In this document: positions 52,808 through 62,781 of the stretch, one piece after another
Numbering within the stretch: position 1 is the first letter of the stretch
Layout of the letters: each line of letters begins with the position of its first letter
Assembly (NCBI RefSeq): GCF_000385565.1
Contig: NC_021169.1
Coordinates: 1,408,571-1,472,570 of the forward strand
From: Archaeoglobus sulfaticallidus PM70-1
GTDB taxonomy: Archaea; Halobacteriota; Archaeoglobi; Archaeoglobales; Archaeoglobaceae
DNA length: 64,000 nt
Direction of reading: 5' to 3'
Position numbers and translations under genes: made by a program
The notes under the pieces: model-generated
Database searches by the model: none
Told to the model about the DNA's origin: nothing
Seen by the model: only the letters and a program-made list of their open reading frames with translations

Positions 52808-52993
52808 TTACCCCTCCAGCAGGATTTTGTGGTTCTTCATGTCCATTAATTTTATCTTTCCTTTAACTTCCGTCATCTCGCCAAGGAGACCGAATAACTT
52901 TACCGTGTCTCCTTCAACCTCGATTCTCACGACATCTTCCATAATTATCTCTTCTTTGCCATCCTTTAAAATAGCAACTTTCGATTCGCACAT
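52808..52993 (-). CDS. CooT-family small protein
   Basis: 61 residues. MCESKVAILKDGKEEIIMED followed by VVRIEVEGDTVKLFGLLGEM matches the CooT/COG1532 family. CooT is a nickel-binding accessory protein for carbon monoxide dehydrogenase, in which the N-terminal Cys2 helps bind nickel; Cys2 is present here. Archaeal homologues are often annotated as RNA-binding proteins. The location next to gap gives no support for a CODH link, so the role is open. Confidence 0.82.
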   Translation of the reverse strand: MCESKVAILKDGKEEIIMEDVVRIEVEGDTVKLFGLLGEMTEVKGKIKLMDMKNHKILLEG

Positions 52994-53058
52994 TTTTAAC
53001 CCACCAATTACTGTTTTTCTCGAATGCTAAAAAAATTTTCGATTAAGTAAATGTTTAA

Positions 53059-53868
53059 TTATGGAAATAAATAGACATGTCTCCCAAATTTCCTGACAAC
53101 ATCGAATCCATCATCTATGCTTTCCATAAAGTCAATCTCGAGGTACGCAGCATTGGGGTACAGCTTCGATGAGCCGACAGTAACGACCATACCCTTTTGC
53201 TCTGCCCTCAGAATCTTGAACGGCTCGTGGCCCCGAACTATTACTTTGAACTCCAGCTGATCGAGAAAGGCTCTGGTTGTTCTCATACCAAAGAAGTAGT
53301 ACCGACCTCGCTGATAGTTCAGACCATTTTCGTCTTTCTCCCATGGATCGTTCCAGAGCATCTCCATAACAGCATCATCGTCAGGGTTTTTTATCATCTC
53401 CTCGGAGAATTCTTCGAAATACTTTCTGCCCATAGTTGGTATTCCACCATGTACGAAAAAGTAGTCCTCTCTGCAAGCACAAACCGGAAGCTTGCTCCAT
53501 AGCTCTGAAATTTTCTCCAAGATCTCCTCCGCGAACTCGCCGAAGTAGCTCTTGATATGGTATGGAAGATCATGAGGGTAAACATTTCCGCTCTCGTGAT
53601 TACCCCTCAGCATCACAACATAGCTCTCGTTCATCAGCCTGAGTATCTCGAAGTAAGTTTCTACAGGATACTCCCCTCTGTCTGCGTAATCCCCCAAGAA
53701 TATGTAGCATTTAGCATCCTTTGAGATTATCTCTCTCAGGGTTTCGACATCAGCGTGAATGTCTCCCACAACAATAGCCTCGCTGGATTCGATTTCAACG
53801 CATTTTTTTGGCTTGAGATTGAGTTCTAAAAGTTCGATGAAGTTGTTTGCCTCTATTCTGTGCTTCAT
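53059..53868 (-). CDS. PPP-family serine/threonine protein phosphatase (metallophosphoesterase)
   Basis: 269 residues. The three PPP motifs are VVGDIHADVETLREI (GDxH), FLGDYADRGEYPVETYFEIL (GDxxDRG) and VMLRGNHESG (GNHE), with downstream VIVRGHEPFK supplying a metal His. It likely dephosphorylates proteins using two metal ions; a nucleotide substrate cannot be excluded. It starts 14 bp after the DNA ligase stop and is probably co-transcribed with lig. Confidence 0.93.
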   Translation of the reverse strand: MKHRIEANNFIELLELNLKPKKCVEIESSEAIVVGDIHADVETLREIISKDAKCYIFLGDYADRGEYPVETYFEILRLMNESYVVMLRGNHESGNVYPHDLPYHIKSYFGEFAEEILEKISELWSKLPVCACREDYFFVHGGIPTMGRKYFEEFSEEMIKNPDDDAVMEMLWNDPWEKDENGLNYQRGRYYFFGMRTTRAFLDQLEFKVIVRGHEPFKILRAEQKGMVVTVGSSKLYPNAAYLEIDFMESIDDGFDVVRKFGRHVYLFP

Positions 53869-53882
53869 ACCATCTTGTCACA

Positions 53883-55577
53883 TCATCTTGCACCCTTCAT
53901 CCCGAACTGTGATTCATATAGCCTACCAACCCTCTCAATGGTATCTGCCTCGCTTATGTCCTTGTCCTCTCTCAGACGAACGAACCTCGGAAATCTCAAA
54001 GCATATCCGCTCTCGTACTTTGGACTCTTCTGTATCTCCTGATATGCAACCTCAAAAACATACTTTGGTTTGAAAACAACCTTCTTACCCTCTTCATACT
54101 CTATTTCGTTTTTGAACAGCTCTGTCAGCTCTTCCAGATCGTCTTCTGTGAATCCAGTAGCAACCTTTCCTACCGGAAGCAAATCCCCATTTTCAGCAAC
54201 ACACGCAAGCTCGAAGGAGCTTATGAAGTGACTCCTCTTTCCTTCTCCCCACTCCCCAGCGACAACAACCAGATCGAGGGTTTCCATGACCTCCTTTATC
54301 TTGAGCCAGTTCTTACCTCTCTTTCCGGGTATGTATAAAGAATCAGGTCTTTTTAGCATAACCCCTTCATGCCCTGCAGCTATTGCTTCGTCGAAGATCT
54401 CATGAACCCTTCTGACATCAGAGGTTATTTCCTGCCTTGCCAGTTTTAGGCCGTTGCCATCATCTTTAACAACATTCTCCAGAATCTTCCTCCTTTCATG
54501 CAAGGGCAGATCTATCGTCTCTCCGCTGTAGATTTCGTTATCACAGTAAAGGATATCGAAAACCTGAACTGTTATGGGTATCTTTTCTACTGCCTGGCTG
54601 ATCCTGTGCTTTCTCCTGAACCTTCTGAGTATATTCTGGAATGGGAGCGGTTTTCCATCTTTGATCGCTATGGCCTCTCCATCCAGAATAACTCCACTCT
54701 TAACACTCTTTTTGACCATTTCGACGACATCGGGTAAGGCTTTGGTTACATTCTCAAGCCTTCTGGAGTATATTGTTATCCTTCCATCGGCATAGTGTAT
54801 CTGAACCCTGGTTCCATCGAACTTCCATTCTACAGCAACCCTACCCATTTCCATAACTGCAGACTCAACACTCTCCGCCACCTGTGCGAGCATCATCCTT
54901 ATCGGAATGTGTGGTTTGATCTTCAGCCTTTTGAGTCCCTCTTCTCCCTCCTTTTTCGCTGTAACAGCAACCTTCCCGAAATCGTTCGTAATCATGTAGG
55001 CTCTCTCGACAATATCCGCACTCAGATTGAACGCTTTGGCTATGGCATCTCTCAGTATTCCTTCGCCAACACCGAGCCTCATCTCACCGAGAAGCAATCT
55101 CGTTATATACTTCGCCTCGATAGGTGAGGCTGAGGAGAACAGATCCATGAGCATTCTTACCTTCTTCTTCTGACTCTTTTCACCTTTCAGTGAACTCATC
55201 GCATCGAAAACCTCTCTGAGATATGCTATCGTAAGCTCCTCTCTGAACAGAATCGTCTGGAGCTTTCTAGAAAGAACTTTTTCAGAGGCCAAACCCAGGT
55301 CACCTGTTTCTTTAACTATTTCTTCTATTTCTCTCTTTTTCAGACCTGTTGTCAGCCTTAGAGCCTCATATACCAGCCCAACTCCAATTCCAACCTCTCT
55401 TTCATCCCAAGGAGGATATATCCTCCCGGTAAGGAACAAAGCGATGTTGTATATGTCGTCATCACTTTCTATGTTCCTGAGAAAGTTTGCAATTTTTGAA
55501 GATAGCTCTATGGTTGATGAGATCTTTTCAAGCTCATCGCAAAATTCCGAAAATTCGAGGAATGTGATACTGCTCAT
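53883..55577 (-). CDS. lig: ATP-dependent DNA ligase
   Basis: 564 residues. An N-terminal DNA-binding domain (~1-210) precedes the adenylation domain with nucleophile Lys252 in EWKFDGTRVQIHY, and SGVILDGEAIAI and HEGVMLKRPDSLY (motifs III-V region). The OB domain ends with PRFVRLREDKDISEADTIER. It seals Okazaki fragments, stimulated by PCNA. Start at an ATG followed by SSITFLEFSEFCDELEK. The ~50-bp gap upstream to the TPR gene is A/T-rich and may hold its promoter. Confidence 0.96.
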   Translation of the reverse strand: MSSITFLEFSEFCDELEKISSTIELSSKIANFLRNIESDDDIYNIALFLTGRIYPPWDEREVGIGVGLVYEALRLTTGLKKREIEEIVKETGDLGLASEKVLSRKLQTILFREELTIAYLREVFDAMSSLKGEKSQKKKVRMLMDLFSSASPIEAKYITRLLLGEMRLGVGEGILRDAIAKAFNLSADIVERAYMITNDFGKVAVTAKKEGEEGLKRLKIKPHIPIRMMLAQVAESVESAVMEMGRVAVEWKFDGTRVQIHYADGRITIYSRRLENVTKALPDVVEMVKKSVKSGVILDGEAIAIKDGKPLPFQNILRRFRRKHRISQAVEKIPITVQVFDILYCDNEIYSGETIDLPLHERRKILENVVKDDGNGLKLARQEITSDVRRVHEIFDEAIAAGHEGVMLKRPDSLYIPGKRGKNWLKIKEVMETLDLVVVAGEWGEGKRSHFISSFELACVAENGDLLPVGKVATGFTEDDLEELTELFKNEIEYEEGKKVVFKPKYVFEVAYQEIQKSPKYESGYALRFPRFVRLREDKDISEADTIERVGRLYESQFGMKGAR

Positions 55578-55631
55578 TGCAGTATATATTACTGCAAGAT
55601 ATTTAAATATATTCCGAAAAAATGATAAAAA

Positions 55632-56741
55632 TTAGCTCGCAGAACCTTTCTCTTTTCTCATAAGCCCTTCGTAGATTCTGTTAGCTTCCTCCTTGTACTT
55701 TCTGGCTTTCTTCTCATTGCCTACTTCTTTGTAGAAGTCTGCTATGTTGTCCAGGCTGTGGGCGTAGCTCTTCAAGTAAGCTGGGTTTCTCTCCATGAGG
55801 TCTTTCTTTATCTCCAGATCCTTTAAAAATGCCTCTTCAGCCTCTTTCAGCCTCCCTGTTTTTTTGTATATGATACCGAGGTTCGTTAGCGCATCACCAA
55901 GATAGCTTCTGTAGAACAGATTTCTCTTGGCAAGCTCTTCGAAGATTTCTTTTGCTTCATTAAACTTCTCTTCAGCTTTGGAAAAATCTTTCATCTCTCT
56001 GTACATTGCACCAAAGTTGCTGAGGACTATGGCAAGGTCTATTTCCTTGCTCTTGTCTTTCTCAACAACCTTCCTGAAAATCTCTTCAGCCTTTGAGTAG
56101 AACTCCATAGCCTCATCAAACTTTTTCTGCTCAGTTTTCAGGGATCCAAGATTGCTGAGTATGTGGGCGAGCATATCATCTGAAAACAGCTCCCTATTTT
56201 TGTTTACGAGGTCGTGTGCCTCCATGAGGTACTTTTCAGCTTCATCAAACCTCTCATGCTCTATGCAGAATGATCCGAAGTCGTTCAGGTTGGAAACAAA
56301 ACCTCTGAGTATCTCATCTGTCATTTCAAGCTCTCTGAATATTCTGTCTGCCTCGGCATAAGCCCTCTCCGCTCTATCAGCCATGTTCATCATCGATAGC
56401 GCCTTTGCCGAATTCGACAGCGTTATGGCCTCAAGCTCTTTCAGCCCAAATTTTCTTGCGAGTTTAGCAGAGTTCAGTGATGCTACAGACCATGAGGCCA
56501 AACCCTCTCTGCTCATCAGATCGCTGGTTATAAGGGAAAAGTGTGTGAAATAGATGAGCGTGAGTATATCTCTCCATTCTCCATCCAGTTCTTTGACTGC
56601 TACGGGCTCCTGCAGTAACTTTTCAGCAACATCTCTGATTCCTTCTGGTGCAGACTTTTGAATTCTCTCAAGAGCCATCAGAGGTAATCCTTTTCTCAGA
56701 TAGTCAAAAACTTCTTTTTTCAGGGTTTCAAGATCTGTCAT
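55632..56741 (-). CDS. Tetratricopeptide-repeat protein
   Basis: 369 residues from the ATG at 56741. It is entirely helical, with at least five TPR units in the second half: DMLAHILSNLGSLKTEQKKF-DEAMEFYSKAEEIFRK, DLAIVLSNFGAMYREMKDFS-KAEEKFNEAKEIFEE, LGDALTNLGIIYKKTGRLKE-AEEAFLKDLEIKKD, and YAHSLDNIADFYKEVGNEKK. TPR superhelices serve as scaffolds for protein interaction. No signal peptide or membrane helix. Partner unknown. Confidence 0.9.
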   Translation of the reverse strand: MTDLETLKKEVFDYLRKGLPLMALERIQKSAPEGIRDVAEKLLQEPVAVKELDGEWRDILTLIYFTHFSLITSDLMSREGLASWSVASLNSAKLARKFGLKELEAITLSNSAKALSMMNMADRAERAYAEADRIFRELEMTDEILRGFVSNLNDFGSFCIEHERFDEAEKYLMEAHDLVNKNRELFSDDMLAHILSNLGSLKTEQKKFDEAMEFYSKAEEIFRKVVEKDKSKEIDLAIVLSNFGAMYREMKDFSKAEEKFNEAKEIFEELAKRNLFYRSYLGDALTNLGIIYKKTGRLKEAEEAFLKDLEIKKDLMERNPAYLKSYAHSLDNIADFYKEVGNEKKARKYKEEANRIYEGLMRKEKGSAS

Positions 56742-56819
56742 ATGCAAAGATCAATGGGGCAATATTTAAAAATTGTTCAAAGAAATGCTCAAAACTTTTC
56801 CAGACCTGAAGTTTTTCTA

Positions 56820-57479
56820 TCACTCGAGAACAACCGCACCTTTAAGCATGATTTCGAGGACATTCTCAATAAACCTGGCGTTATCACCATATTTCATCGC
56901 TTCATTTGAGAATATATCGCAGGAGAAGACCATCAGGTTGTCCTTCCGGATCGCCAGCCTGACATCCCTTCCAGCTTTTGTTATCAGGCCTTCAAGGTAT
57001 GCTTTCGTGTTTCTATCTCCATGAATTACGACATCCCATCCATCCCCATCGAGGTGATAGGCATTCAGACAACATATCTTTTCAACATCTTTGAAATATG
57101 TCTTGGAAAGCATGGAGCTTGCCGATATGATCAGTCTCTCACCCTCGCCCTTTACCTCAAAGTAGTCCTCCATAACGATACCCTTGCTGTTCAACCAGTG
57201 AACGGATTTCTTTGACTTTTTCAGAAGGGAATCAGGAGAGGGTTTAACGAGCATGACCTTTATTTTTGACAGGCTTGAAACAGCCGGGATCTCCTCGTTT
57301 TCAGGTTCCTTAAGCAGAAAGAAAACATCATATTTGAACTCAGATTTGCTGATCCATGAGAGGTCTGAGCTTAGCATGGATGTAAACTCAACCTCAAAAT
57401 CCAGAGACATCAAAACCTCCTCGAGCTCCCGGTAGACATAGCTTTCCTGATCGGTGACTATCAGCGATCTGAATTCCAT
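56820..57479 (-). CDS. Hypothetical protein with a glutamine-amidotransferase-like C-terminal pattern
   Basis: 219 residues. The first half suggests an alpha/beta receiver- or Rossmann-like fold (RSLIVTDQESYVYRELEEVL, then SLSKIKVMLVKPSPDSLLKK). The end, RLAIRKDNLMVFSCDIFSNE followed by AMKYGDNARFIENVLEIML, looks like the closing segment of class I amidotransferase-like domains (VIGDSDFxSN ... DNxxFLxNxxxWL). No catalytic triad is visible. I do not recognise a characterised family. It sits between the GlcF-like and TPR genes on the same strand. Confidence 0.6.
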   Translation of the reverse strand: MEFRSLIVTDQESYVYRELEEVLMSLDFEVEFTSMLSSDLSWISKSEFKYDVFFLLKEPENEEIPAVSSLSKIKVMLVKPSPDSLLKKSKKSVHWLNSKGIVMEDYFEVKGEGERLIISASSMLSKTYFKDVEKICCLNAYHLDGDGWDVVIHGDRNTKAYLEGLITKAGRDVRLAIRKDNLMVFSCDIFSNEAMKYGDNARFIENVLEIMLKGAVVLE

Positions 57480-57518
57480 AATTATGCCAGATACGAGTAA
57501 TATAAAAAACTATCTTGA

Positions 57519-58655
57519 TCAATCTGGATTTTGGAACATAATTTGTGACAGAATCTCCACGATGTCGAATACCTCAATCTCGAACGAGTTTGAACTGCGT
57601 AAATGCCTCTTGCAGAACGGGCACGAGGTTATCAGATATTTTGCTCCGGTATCAATAGCTTCCTTCAGCCTCATTCTGGCTATGTTTATTGACAAATCCT
57701 TAAACTGTGCCCTCAGACCCCCTCCTGCACCGCAGCACATAGAATTCTCTCTGCTATGTTCCATTTCTACCAGTTCAAAGCCAATAGCTTTTATTATCTC
57801 CCTTGGCTCATCATATACACCACTGTGCCTGCCGAGGTGGCATGGGTCATGATAGGTGACCACCTCATGAATGCTATCGAGTTCACCAATAACATTGTTA
57901 TCCATGACATCTCTGAGGATCTGGGTTATGTGGTAGACCTCTATGTCATAATCAACCCTTTTTTCCTCAGCGATTTTTCTGTAGTCTATCGAAAAGGTTC
58001 TGAAACATCCTGCGCATGAGGTGATTATTCTTTCCACGCCCATCTTTTCAAAGATCTTCAGATTCTTCTCGAACATCTTTTCTCCAGCTTTTCTCTGCCC
58101 CGTTCTGAAAAGGGTGGATCCGCAGCAGAGCTCATCTCTGCCAAGATGTGAAAACTCAATGTCAAAATGGTTCAGAAGCCTGACACTACCTTCAGCAATG
58201 CTTCTCTCCTTGAAGCTAGCTGTGCATCCAGCGAAGAAAATTGTACTGCTGTTTCCTTCAAGTTTTTCATTCAACCACTCCCTAAGAGAGTTATCCTCGC
58301 CATAGGGATTTCCGTATGCCAGTATCTTCTCTCCAAATTTTCTGTGAGCTGGTAGCGGCTCTCTTAGCTCAACAATGTTTGTTCTCATTTCTTCCCAGAG
58401 CTTTAGCAGCGGTATATCTGTCTGGCAGACATTCTCGCATAACCCACAGGTTGTGCACTTGAAAAAATCCTTCAAAACGTTCGTGTTCATCTCCAGTTTA
58501 TTTTTCAGAAATGCCTTCATCAAATAGAGTTTTCCCCTTGGAGAAACGCTCTCCCATCCATCGATCTGATATGCCGGGCACACCCTGCAGTAATTGCATT
58601 GCGCACATGCCAAAACTTCGTTGATAATCTTGCTGTCAATCCTGCTGTCCATCAT
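57519..58655 (-). CDS. CCG-domain Fe-S oxidoreductase subunit (GlcF/HdrD-like)
   Basis: 378 residues. Two N-terminal [4Fe-4S] motifs (CAQCNYCRVCP and CTTCGLCENVC) are followed by two CCG domains: GRDELCCGSTLFRTGQRKAG (~150-170) and EHSRENSMCCGAGGGLRAQF. It forms a two-subunit oxidoreductase with the FAD protein encoded 9 bp upstream, passing electrons to a quinone, heterodisulfide or similar acceptor. Glycolate or lactate oxidation is the usual role of such pairs; the substrate here is not proven. RBS AGGTG lies 6 nt before the ATG. Confidence 0.9.
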   Translation of the reverse strand: MMDSRIDSKIINEVLACAQCNYCRVCPAYQIDGWESVSPRGKLYLMKAFLKNKLEMNTNVLKDFFKCTTCGLCENVCQTDIPLLKLWEEMRTNIVELREPLPAHRKFGEKILAYGNPYGEDNSLREWLNEKLEGNSSTIFFAGCTASFKERSIAEGSVRLLNHFDIEFSHLGRDELCCGSTLFRTGQRKAGEKMFEKNLKIFEKMGVERIITSCAGCFRTFSIDYRKIAEEKRVDYDIEVYHITQILRDVMDNNVIGELDSIHEVVTYHDPCHLGRHSGVYDEPREIIKAIGFELVEMEHSRENSMCCGAGGGLRAQFKDLSINIARMRLKEAIDTGAKYLITSCPFCKRHLRSSNSFEIEVFDIVEILSQIMFQNPD

Positions 58656-58664
58656 TTAGGACAC

Positions 58665-59957
58665 CTATGCAAAAATTTCTGCCAGCTTCATGATTCTGGG
58701 CAGTTTACCGGCAGGGAATATCTTTCCGGGATTTAAAAGGTTGTCTGGATCCACACTCTTCTTAAACCTTAGCAACTCTTCGTAATCCTTCAGATACTTC
58801 TTGCTCAGATGAGAAAGAAACATTCCAGTCGAATAAGGCTTTCCTGAGAGCTTCAACCCCATTTTAAGCAACTTCATAGACTTTCTCCAGTCCTTGGTAA
58901 ACCTTCTATCGTTTTCATCGCTTGCGAGAATGATGATCACATTTCCGAGTATTCTGCCACCCTCTTTGCAGAAGTGTATCTGGATTCCGAAATCTCTGCC
59001 CTTCAGCTCCTTGCCGATAATCTTGCAATAATTTTCAAGGTTTTCTAAGGGCATCAGGATCTCGGTCATAACAATTGACGGCCACTTTCTCTTAACCCTC
59101 ATCGGATAAAACCTCTCTTCCCAGAAATCTTTCGCATCAAAACCATTTACTTCAGCCCTGTCTAAGAATACAGCGATTAAAACATCCTTTTCTTCGTAGT
59201 CTGAACCTTCAGCCTCGTTTATCATTCTAATATAACCTGAACTGAAGAATACGGCAGAATATGCGTTTAGCCGTTTTATATCATTGAAGTCTTTAATCTC
59301 AAGACCAACCGGGATCTTCTCTTTATATTCCATCAGCCTAAGTTTTGCAGAGGTTATAAGCCCTGTGGTTCCCTCCATGCCCACATAGTACTTGAGCTCA
59401 TTCTCTTCAACAAACCTCAGCCCATTGAAATCGGCAACCTGCAAACGCTCCACACAGTCTTTGATACCTCCAAACATCATGCTGCCTATTCCTACTCCTC
59501 CCTGAGCGATCCATCCACCAACGGTGGAGGATAACGCGCTGGTAGGATAAACTCTCAGACTCAACCCTTTTTTGTTGGCTCTCTTCTCAACATCCCACCA
59601 GACTGCTCCGGGTTCAGCGATGAAAGTTTTCTCATCCTCATTTATCTCAAATTTATACATCCTTGAAAAATCAACCACTATTCCGCCAAAATACGGGATG
59701 ACCCCACCATAGCCAGAGGTTGCAGAACCTCTCGGCACTATGGGCTTCGAGTACTTCTTGCTGAGCTTCAATATCTCCAGAACCTCCTCAACGCTTTGAG
59801 GTTGCACGATCGCCTCAGCATCCCTGCAGGCAATCTTCTCAATATACTCAGGAAGGACGGAAATATCGTGAGAGTAAACCTTCCTCTCGTGATAATCAAA
59901 AGATACACGAGAAAGATTTTTCTTCAAATCGTATTGAAACTTCTCCAGAGTCTCCAT
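58665..59957 (-). CDS. FAD-binding oxidoreductase (GlcD / D-lactate dehydrogenase family)
   Basis: 430 residues. The vanillyl-alcohol-oxidase-type FAD domain reads AIVQPQSVEEVLEILKLSKK, PIVPRGSATSGYGGVIPYFG and STVGGWIAQGGVGIGSMMFG. The C-terminus RFKKSVDPDNLLNPGKIFPA is the hallmark of GlcD/lactate dehydrogenases. It oxidises a 2-hydroxy acid (lactate or glycolate likely) and hands electrons to the CCG-domain partner. First gene of this pair, ~75 bp downstream of thiC. Confidence 0.92.
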   Translation of the reverse strand: METLEKFQYDLKKNLSRVSFDYHERKVYSHDISVLPEYIEKIACRDAEAIVQPQSVEEVLEILKLSKKYSKPIVPRGSATSGYGGVIPYFGGIVVDFSRMYKFEINEDEKTFIAEPGAVWWDVEKRANKKGLSLRVYPTSALSSTVGGWIAQGGVGIGSMMFGGIKDCVERLQVADFNGLRFVEENELKYYVGMEGTTGLITSAKLRLMEYKEKIPVGLEIKDFNDIKRLNAYSAVFFSSGYIRMINEAEGSDYEEKDVLIAVFLDRAEVNGFDAKDFWEERFYPMRVKRKWPSIVMTEILMPLENLENYCKIIGKELKGRDFGIQIHFCKEGGRILGNVIIILASDENDRRFTKDWRKSMKLLKMGLKLSGKPYSTGMFLSHLSKKYLKDYEELLRFKKSVDPDNLLNPGKIFPAGKLPRIMKLAEIFA

Positions 59958-60032
59958 TGATTAGCTGTTGGGCTGTAAAATATAAAAGCTTTGATATTTC
60001 CAGGATTTAACATTATTAAAGGTTAATGATGG

Positions 60033-61310
60033 CTAACTGTCAAAAGCGTTCTTTACTATCTTTATCGCACACAGCTCCCCACACATCGAACATGCATCGC
60101 TTTTCGACTTTCTTCTTTCCCATACAGCCCTGGCTTTTTCAGGGTCTATGGACAACTCGAACTGTTTCTCCCAGTCAAGATTCTTTCTTGCAAGGGACAT
60201 CTCGTAATCCCTCTTTCTAGCATGCTCCCTCTGTCCATCCTTGACGAGATCCACTGCATGGGCTGCTATCTTTGCAGCTATAACTCCCTCTCTTACATCC
60301 TCCACTGTGGGTAATGCAAGATGCTCCGAGGGAGTAACATAGCATATGAAGTCTGCCCCATGCATCCCGGCAATTGCAGCACCTATGGCAGAGGAGATGT
60401 GATCGTATCCGGCAGAGATGTCTGTAACCAGAGGCCCGAGTAGATAGAGCGGAGCATTTTTTGTTACATGCTTCATGGCCCTGACAGAAGTCTCGATCTC
60501 ATCCAGTGGAACATGTCCCGGGCCCTCAACCATCGACTGAACTCCGGCCTCTCTGCACTTCTCCACAAGCTCGCCAAGCAGAATGAATTCGGTAAACTTG
60601 ACTCTATCGCTGGCATCGTGAATGCATCCCGGGCGAAATGCATCGCCAAGGCTTATCGTGACATCGTATTCCTTCAGGATTTCAAGCAGGTAATCGAAAT
60701 TCTCGTAATATGGATTCTCCTTCTGGTTGTGGAGCATCCAACCGATCGTTATTGCCCCACCCCTGCTAACAACTCCGAGCAACCTTTTACTCCTCTTCAA
60801 CCTCTCTACGCTGTTCCAGTTTACTCCAGCATGGATAGTCATAAAATCAACGCCATCTCTTGCTTGCTTCTCAACGACTCCGAAGAAATCATCTTCATCC
60901 ATATCAACAACTTTCCTGCAACTCCTCGCCGCCTGATATATTGGCACTGTGCCGAAGGGAACGCTTATAGCATCCAGTATCTTCTTCCTTATCCTGTCCA
61001 GATCGCCTCCGGTGGATAGATCCATTATCGCATCTGCCCCATATTTTTCTGCAATAACAGCCTTTTTAACCTCTTCGCCCTCGTTTACATAGTCATCGGA
61101 GGTTCCAACATTCGCGTTTACCTTGGTCTTCATGAACCTCCCTATTGCTTTTGGCCTGGAATTCTCTCTCCGAATATTTCTTGGGACTACTACCTCACCT
61201 TTGGCAATAAGCTTCAGCAGAAAGTCGAGATCGACCCTCTCATCTCTGGCGACTTCTTTCAACCATTCCGGATGCTTTGAGTTTCTTGCAAGCTCCATCA
61301 GGGTCTCCAT
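60033..61310 (-). CDS. thiC: Phosphomethylpyrimidine synthase
   Basis: 425 residues from the ATG at 61310 (a TTG 9 nt upstream is the alternative). It converts aminoimidazole ribotide to HMP-phosphate in thiamine synthesis by radical SAM chemistry. Core blocks: [60 protein letters not shown] and [20 protein letters not shown]. The C-terminal cluster motif is C-x2-C-x4-C ([14 protein letters not shown]). It follows mtnA by 15 bp. No TPP riboswitch is evident upstream. Confidence 0.96.
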   Translation of the reverse strand: METLMELARNSKHPEWLKEVARDERVDLDFLLKLIAKGEVVVPRNIRRENSRPKAIGRFMKTKVNANVGTSDDYVNEGEEVKKAVIAEKYGADAIMDLSTGGDLDRIRKKILDAISVPFGTVPIYQAARSCRKVVDMDEDDFFGVVEKQARDGVDFMTIHAGVNWNSVERLKRSKRLLGVVSRGGAITIGWMLHNQKENPYYENFDYLLEILKEYDVTISLGDAFRPGCIHDASDRVKFTEFILLGELVEKCREAGVQSMVEGPGHVPLDEIETSVRAMKHVTKNAPLYLLGPLVTDISAGYDHISSAIGAAIAGMHGADFICYVTPSEHLALPTVEDVREGVIAAKIAAHAVDLVKDGQREHARKRDYEMSLARKNLDWEKQFELSIDPEKARAVWERRKSKSDACSMCGELCAIKIVKNAFDS

Positions 61311-61325
61311 TGTAATCAATTGATT

Positions 61326-62375
61326 TCATCGATTGATAAATTCTTTGCTTTTCAGGACTTTTGGAACGCTCTCATCATAGGGTGGGAAGATCACACCTTT
61401 CTCTGTTATCAAAGCTGAAACATAGCTCAGTGGAGTAGAATCGAATGCTGGGTTATAGACTTTCACATTTTCAGGAGCGATCCTGCAGTTTTTGCATTTG
61501 ACATGACAGTATCTGAGCTCATCAGCATCCCTCTCCTCGATAACAACATCGTCCATCTTCTTCTCCCAGTCGAATGTTGTAAGAGGTGCGGCGACGAAGA
61601 AAGGTATGCCATGCTCTTTTGCCAGGACAGCAAGAGTATAGGTTCCGATTTTGTTGAAAACACCATCACTGACTATCCTGTCAGCTCCAACTATCACCTT
61701 GTCAACCATTCCTTTCTGCATTACTATTCCAGCCATACTGTCAGTTATCAGCGTGACATCGATGCCATCGTTTATCAGCTCCCATGTGGTCAGCCTTGAT
61801 CCCTGATTGAGCGGTCTCGTTTCACAGGCAAAAACCCTGATGTTCTTGCCCTCGAGCTTTGCACTTCTGATAACCCCCAAGGCTGTACCCCACTCCACTG
61901 TTGCTAAGCTTCCAGTATTACAGATTGTAAGAATACTATCTCCATCCTCAATGAGCTTTGCACCAAAGCTGCCCATGAGCCTATTCCTGAAAACATCCTC
62001 TTCAGCAATTTTTTCAGCCTCCTGAACTGCCAGTTTCCTTGCTTCTTCAATGCTACTGGCGGCCTTGACCTTTCTCAATACTCTTTCAACCCCAACAGAG
62101 AGGTTTACCGCAGTTGGTCTGGCATTTGCGAGAGAACTTGCTCTTTCGGAGACATATTTCAGAAAATCTTCAAAACTATCGAACTCCCTCTCTATGCAAG
62201 CCAGAGCAACTCCATATCCTCCAGCAGCCTCAAGTGCTGGAGCACCTCTTATCGATAGTCTTTTGATCGCAGAAACGAGATCATCAACATTTCTGATCTC
62301 GAGAATTTCAAGCTCGTCAGGAAGTTTTGTCTGGTCTATCATCTTTATGCAGTTTTCCCAGTAAATTGTTCTCAT
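61326..62375 (-). CDS. mtnA: S-methyl-5-thioribose-1-phosphate isomerase
   Basis: 349 residues of the eIF2B-like family. Diagnostic segments: KRLSIRGAPALEAAGGYGVA (~53-72), the catalytic cysteine in ILTICNTGSLATVEWGTALG, and the aspartate in KVIVGADRIVSDGVFNKIGT. It isomerises methylthioribose-1-phosphate in methionine salvage, or a related sugar phosphate in archaea. It could recycle the methylthioadenosine from the aminopropyltransferase at 3947. First gene of a minus-strand block with thiC. Confidence 0.93.
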   Translation of the reverse strand: MRTIYWENCIKMIDQTKLPDELEILEIRNVDDLVSAIKRLSIRGAPALEAAGGYGVALACIEREFDSFEDFLKYVSERASSLANARPTAVNLSVGVERVLRKVKAASSIEEARKLAVQEAEKIAEEDVFRNRLMGSFGAKLIEDGDSILTICNTGSLATVEWGTALGVIRSAKLEGKNIRVFACETRPLNQGSRLTTWELINDGIDVTLITDSMAGIVMQKGMVDKVIVGADRIVSDGVFNKIGTYTLAVLAKEHGIPFFVAAPLTTFDWEKKMDDVVIEERDADELRYCHVKCKNCRIAPENVKVYNPAFDSTPLSYVSALITEKGVIFPPYDESVPKVLKSKEFINR

Positions 62376-62503
62376 GAAAATGGAGACTGGATTTTAACTT
62401 TTATCTTTTGTGGTTTCTGAAGGTTTGGTGGTCGCATCTGTAATCAATAACCAACAGCCATAACCATAATCTTAATAAACATAAAAATTGAGTAGGTTAT
62501 AGA

Positions 62504-62574
62504 GCGGTCGTAGTCTAGTGGCAGGACAGGGGCTTCCCGAGCCTCTAGCCCGGGTTCAAATCCCGGCGGCCGCA
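62504..62574 (+). tRNA. tRNA-Gly (CCC)
   Basis: Acceptor GCGGTCG/CGGCCGC with one G-T pair, D arm GTC...GAC, anticodon stem GGGGC/GCCTC with loop TTCCCGA (anticodon CCC), T arm CCGGG-TTCAAAT-CCCGG, discriminator A. No intron. It stands alone; A/T-rich sequence precedes it as a promoter. Confidence 0.95.
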
Positions 62575-62732
62575 TGGTTCATATTTAAATCCTTATCGTT
62601 CTGATTGTTCACCTGTACTCATTGAGATTTTAATTTCTTCAACAACATTGTGGCCTGAATATAATAATCTGTATTTCTCCAATATTGCTCTCTGCGGCAA
62701 AGTTGACTCTCACATACATCATCATCAAGATT

Positions 62733-62781
62733 CCTGAACAGTATAATAAATCTGAAACAGGTATCTAAAAATTTAAATAAA
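62733..62781 (+). promoter_or_regulatory. Candidate operator and TATA box upstream of the LysR-type gene
   Basis: CCTGAACAG at 62733 and CTGAAACAGG at 62752 form a partly symmetrical site (CCTG ... CAGG) separated by an A/T-rich centre. AAAAATTTAAATAAAC at ~62767-62781 is a likely TATA element ~35 nt before the ATG at 62802. Autoregulation through this site is a guess from position and symmetry. Confidence 0.35.

Noticed and set aside
61311-61325. TPP riboswitch before thiC
   Set aside because: Only 15 bp separate mtnA and thiC, and no THI-box-like structure is seen upstream of mtnA.
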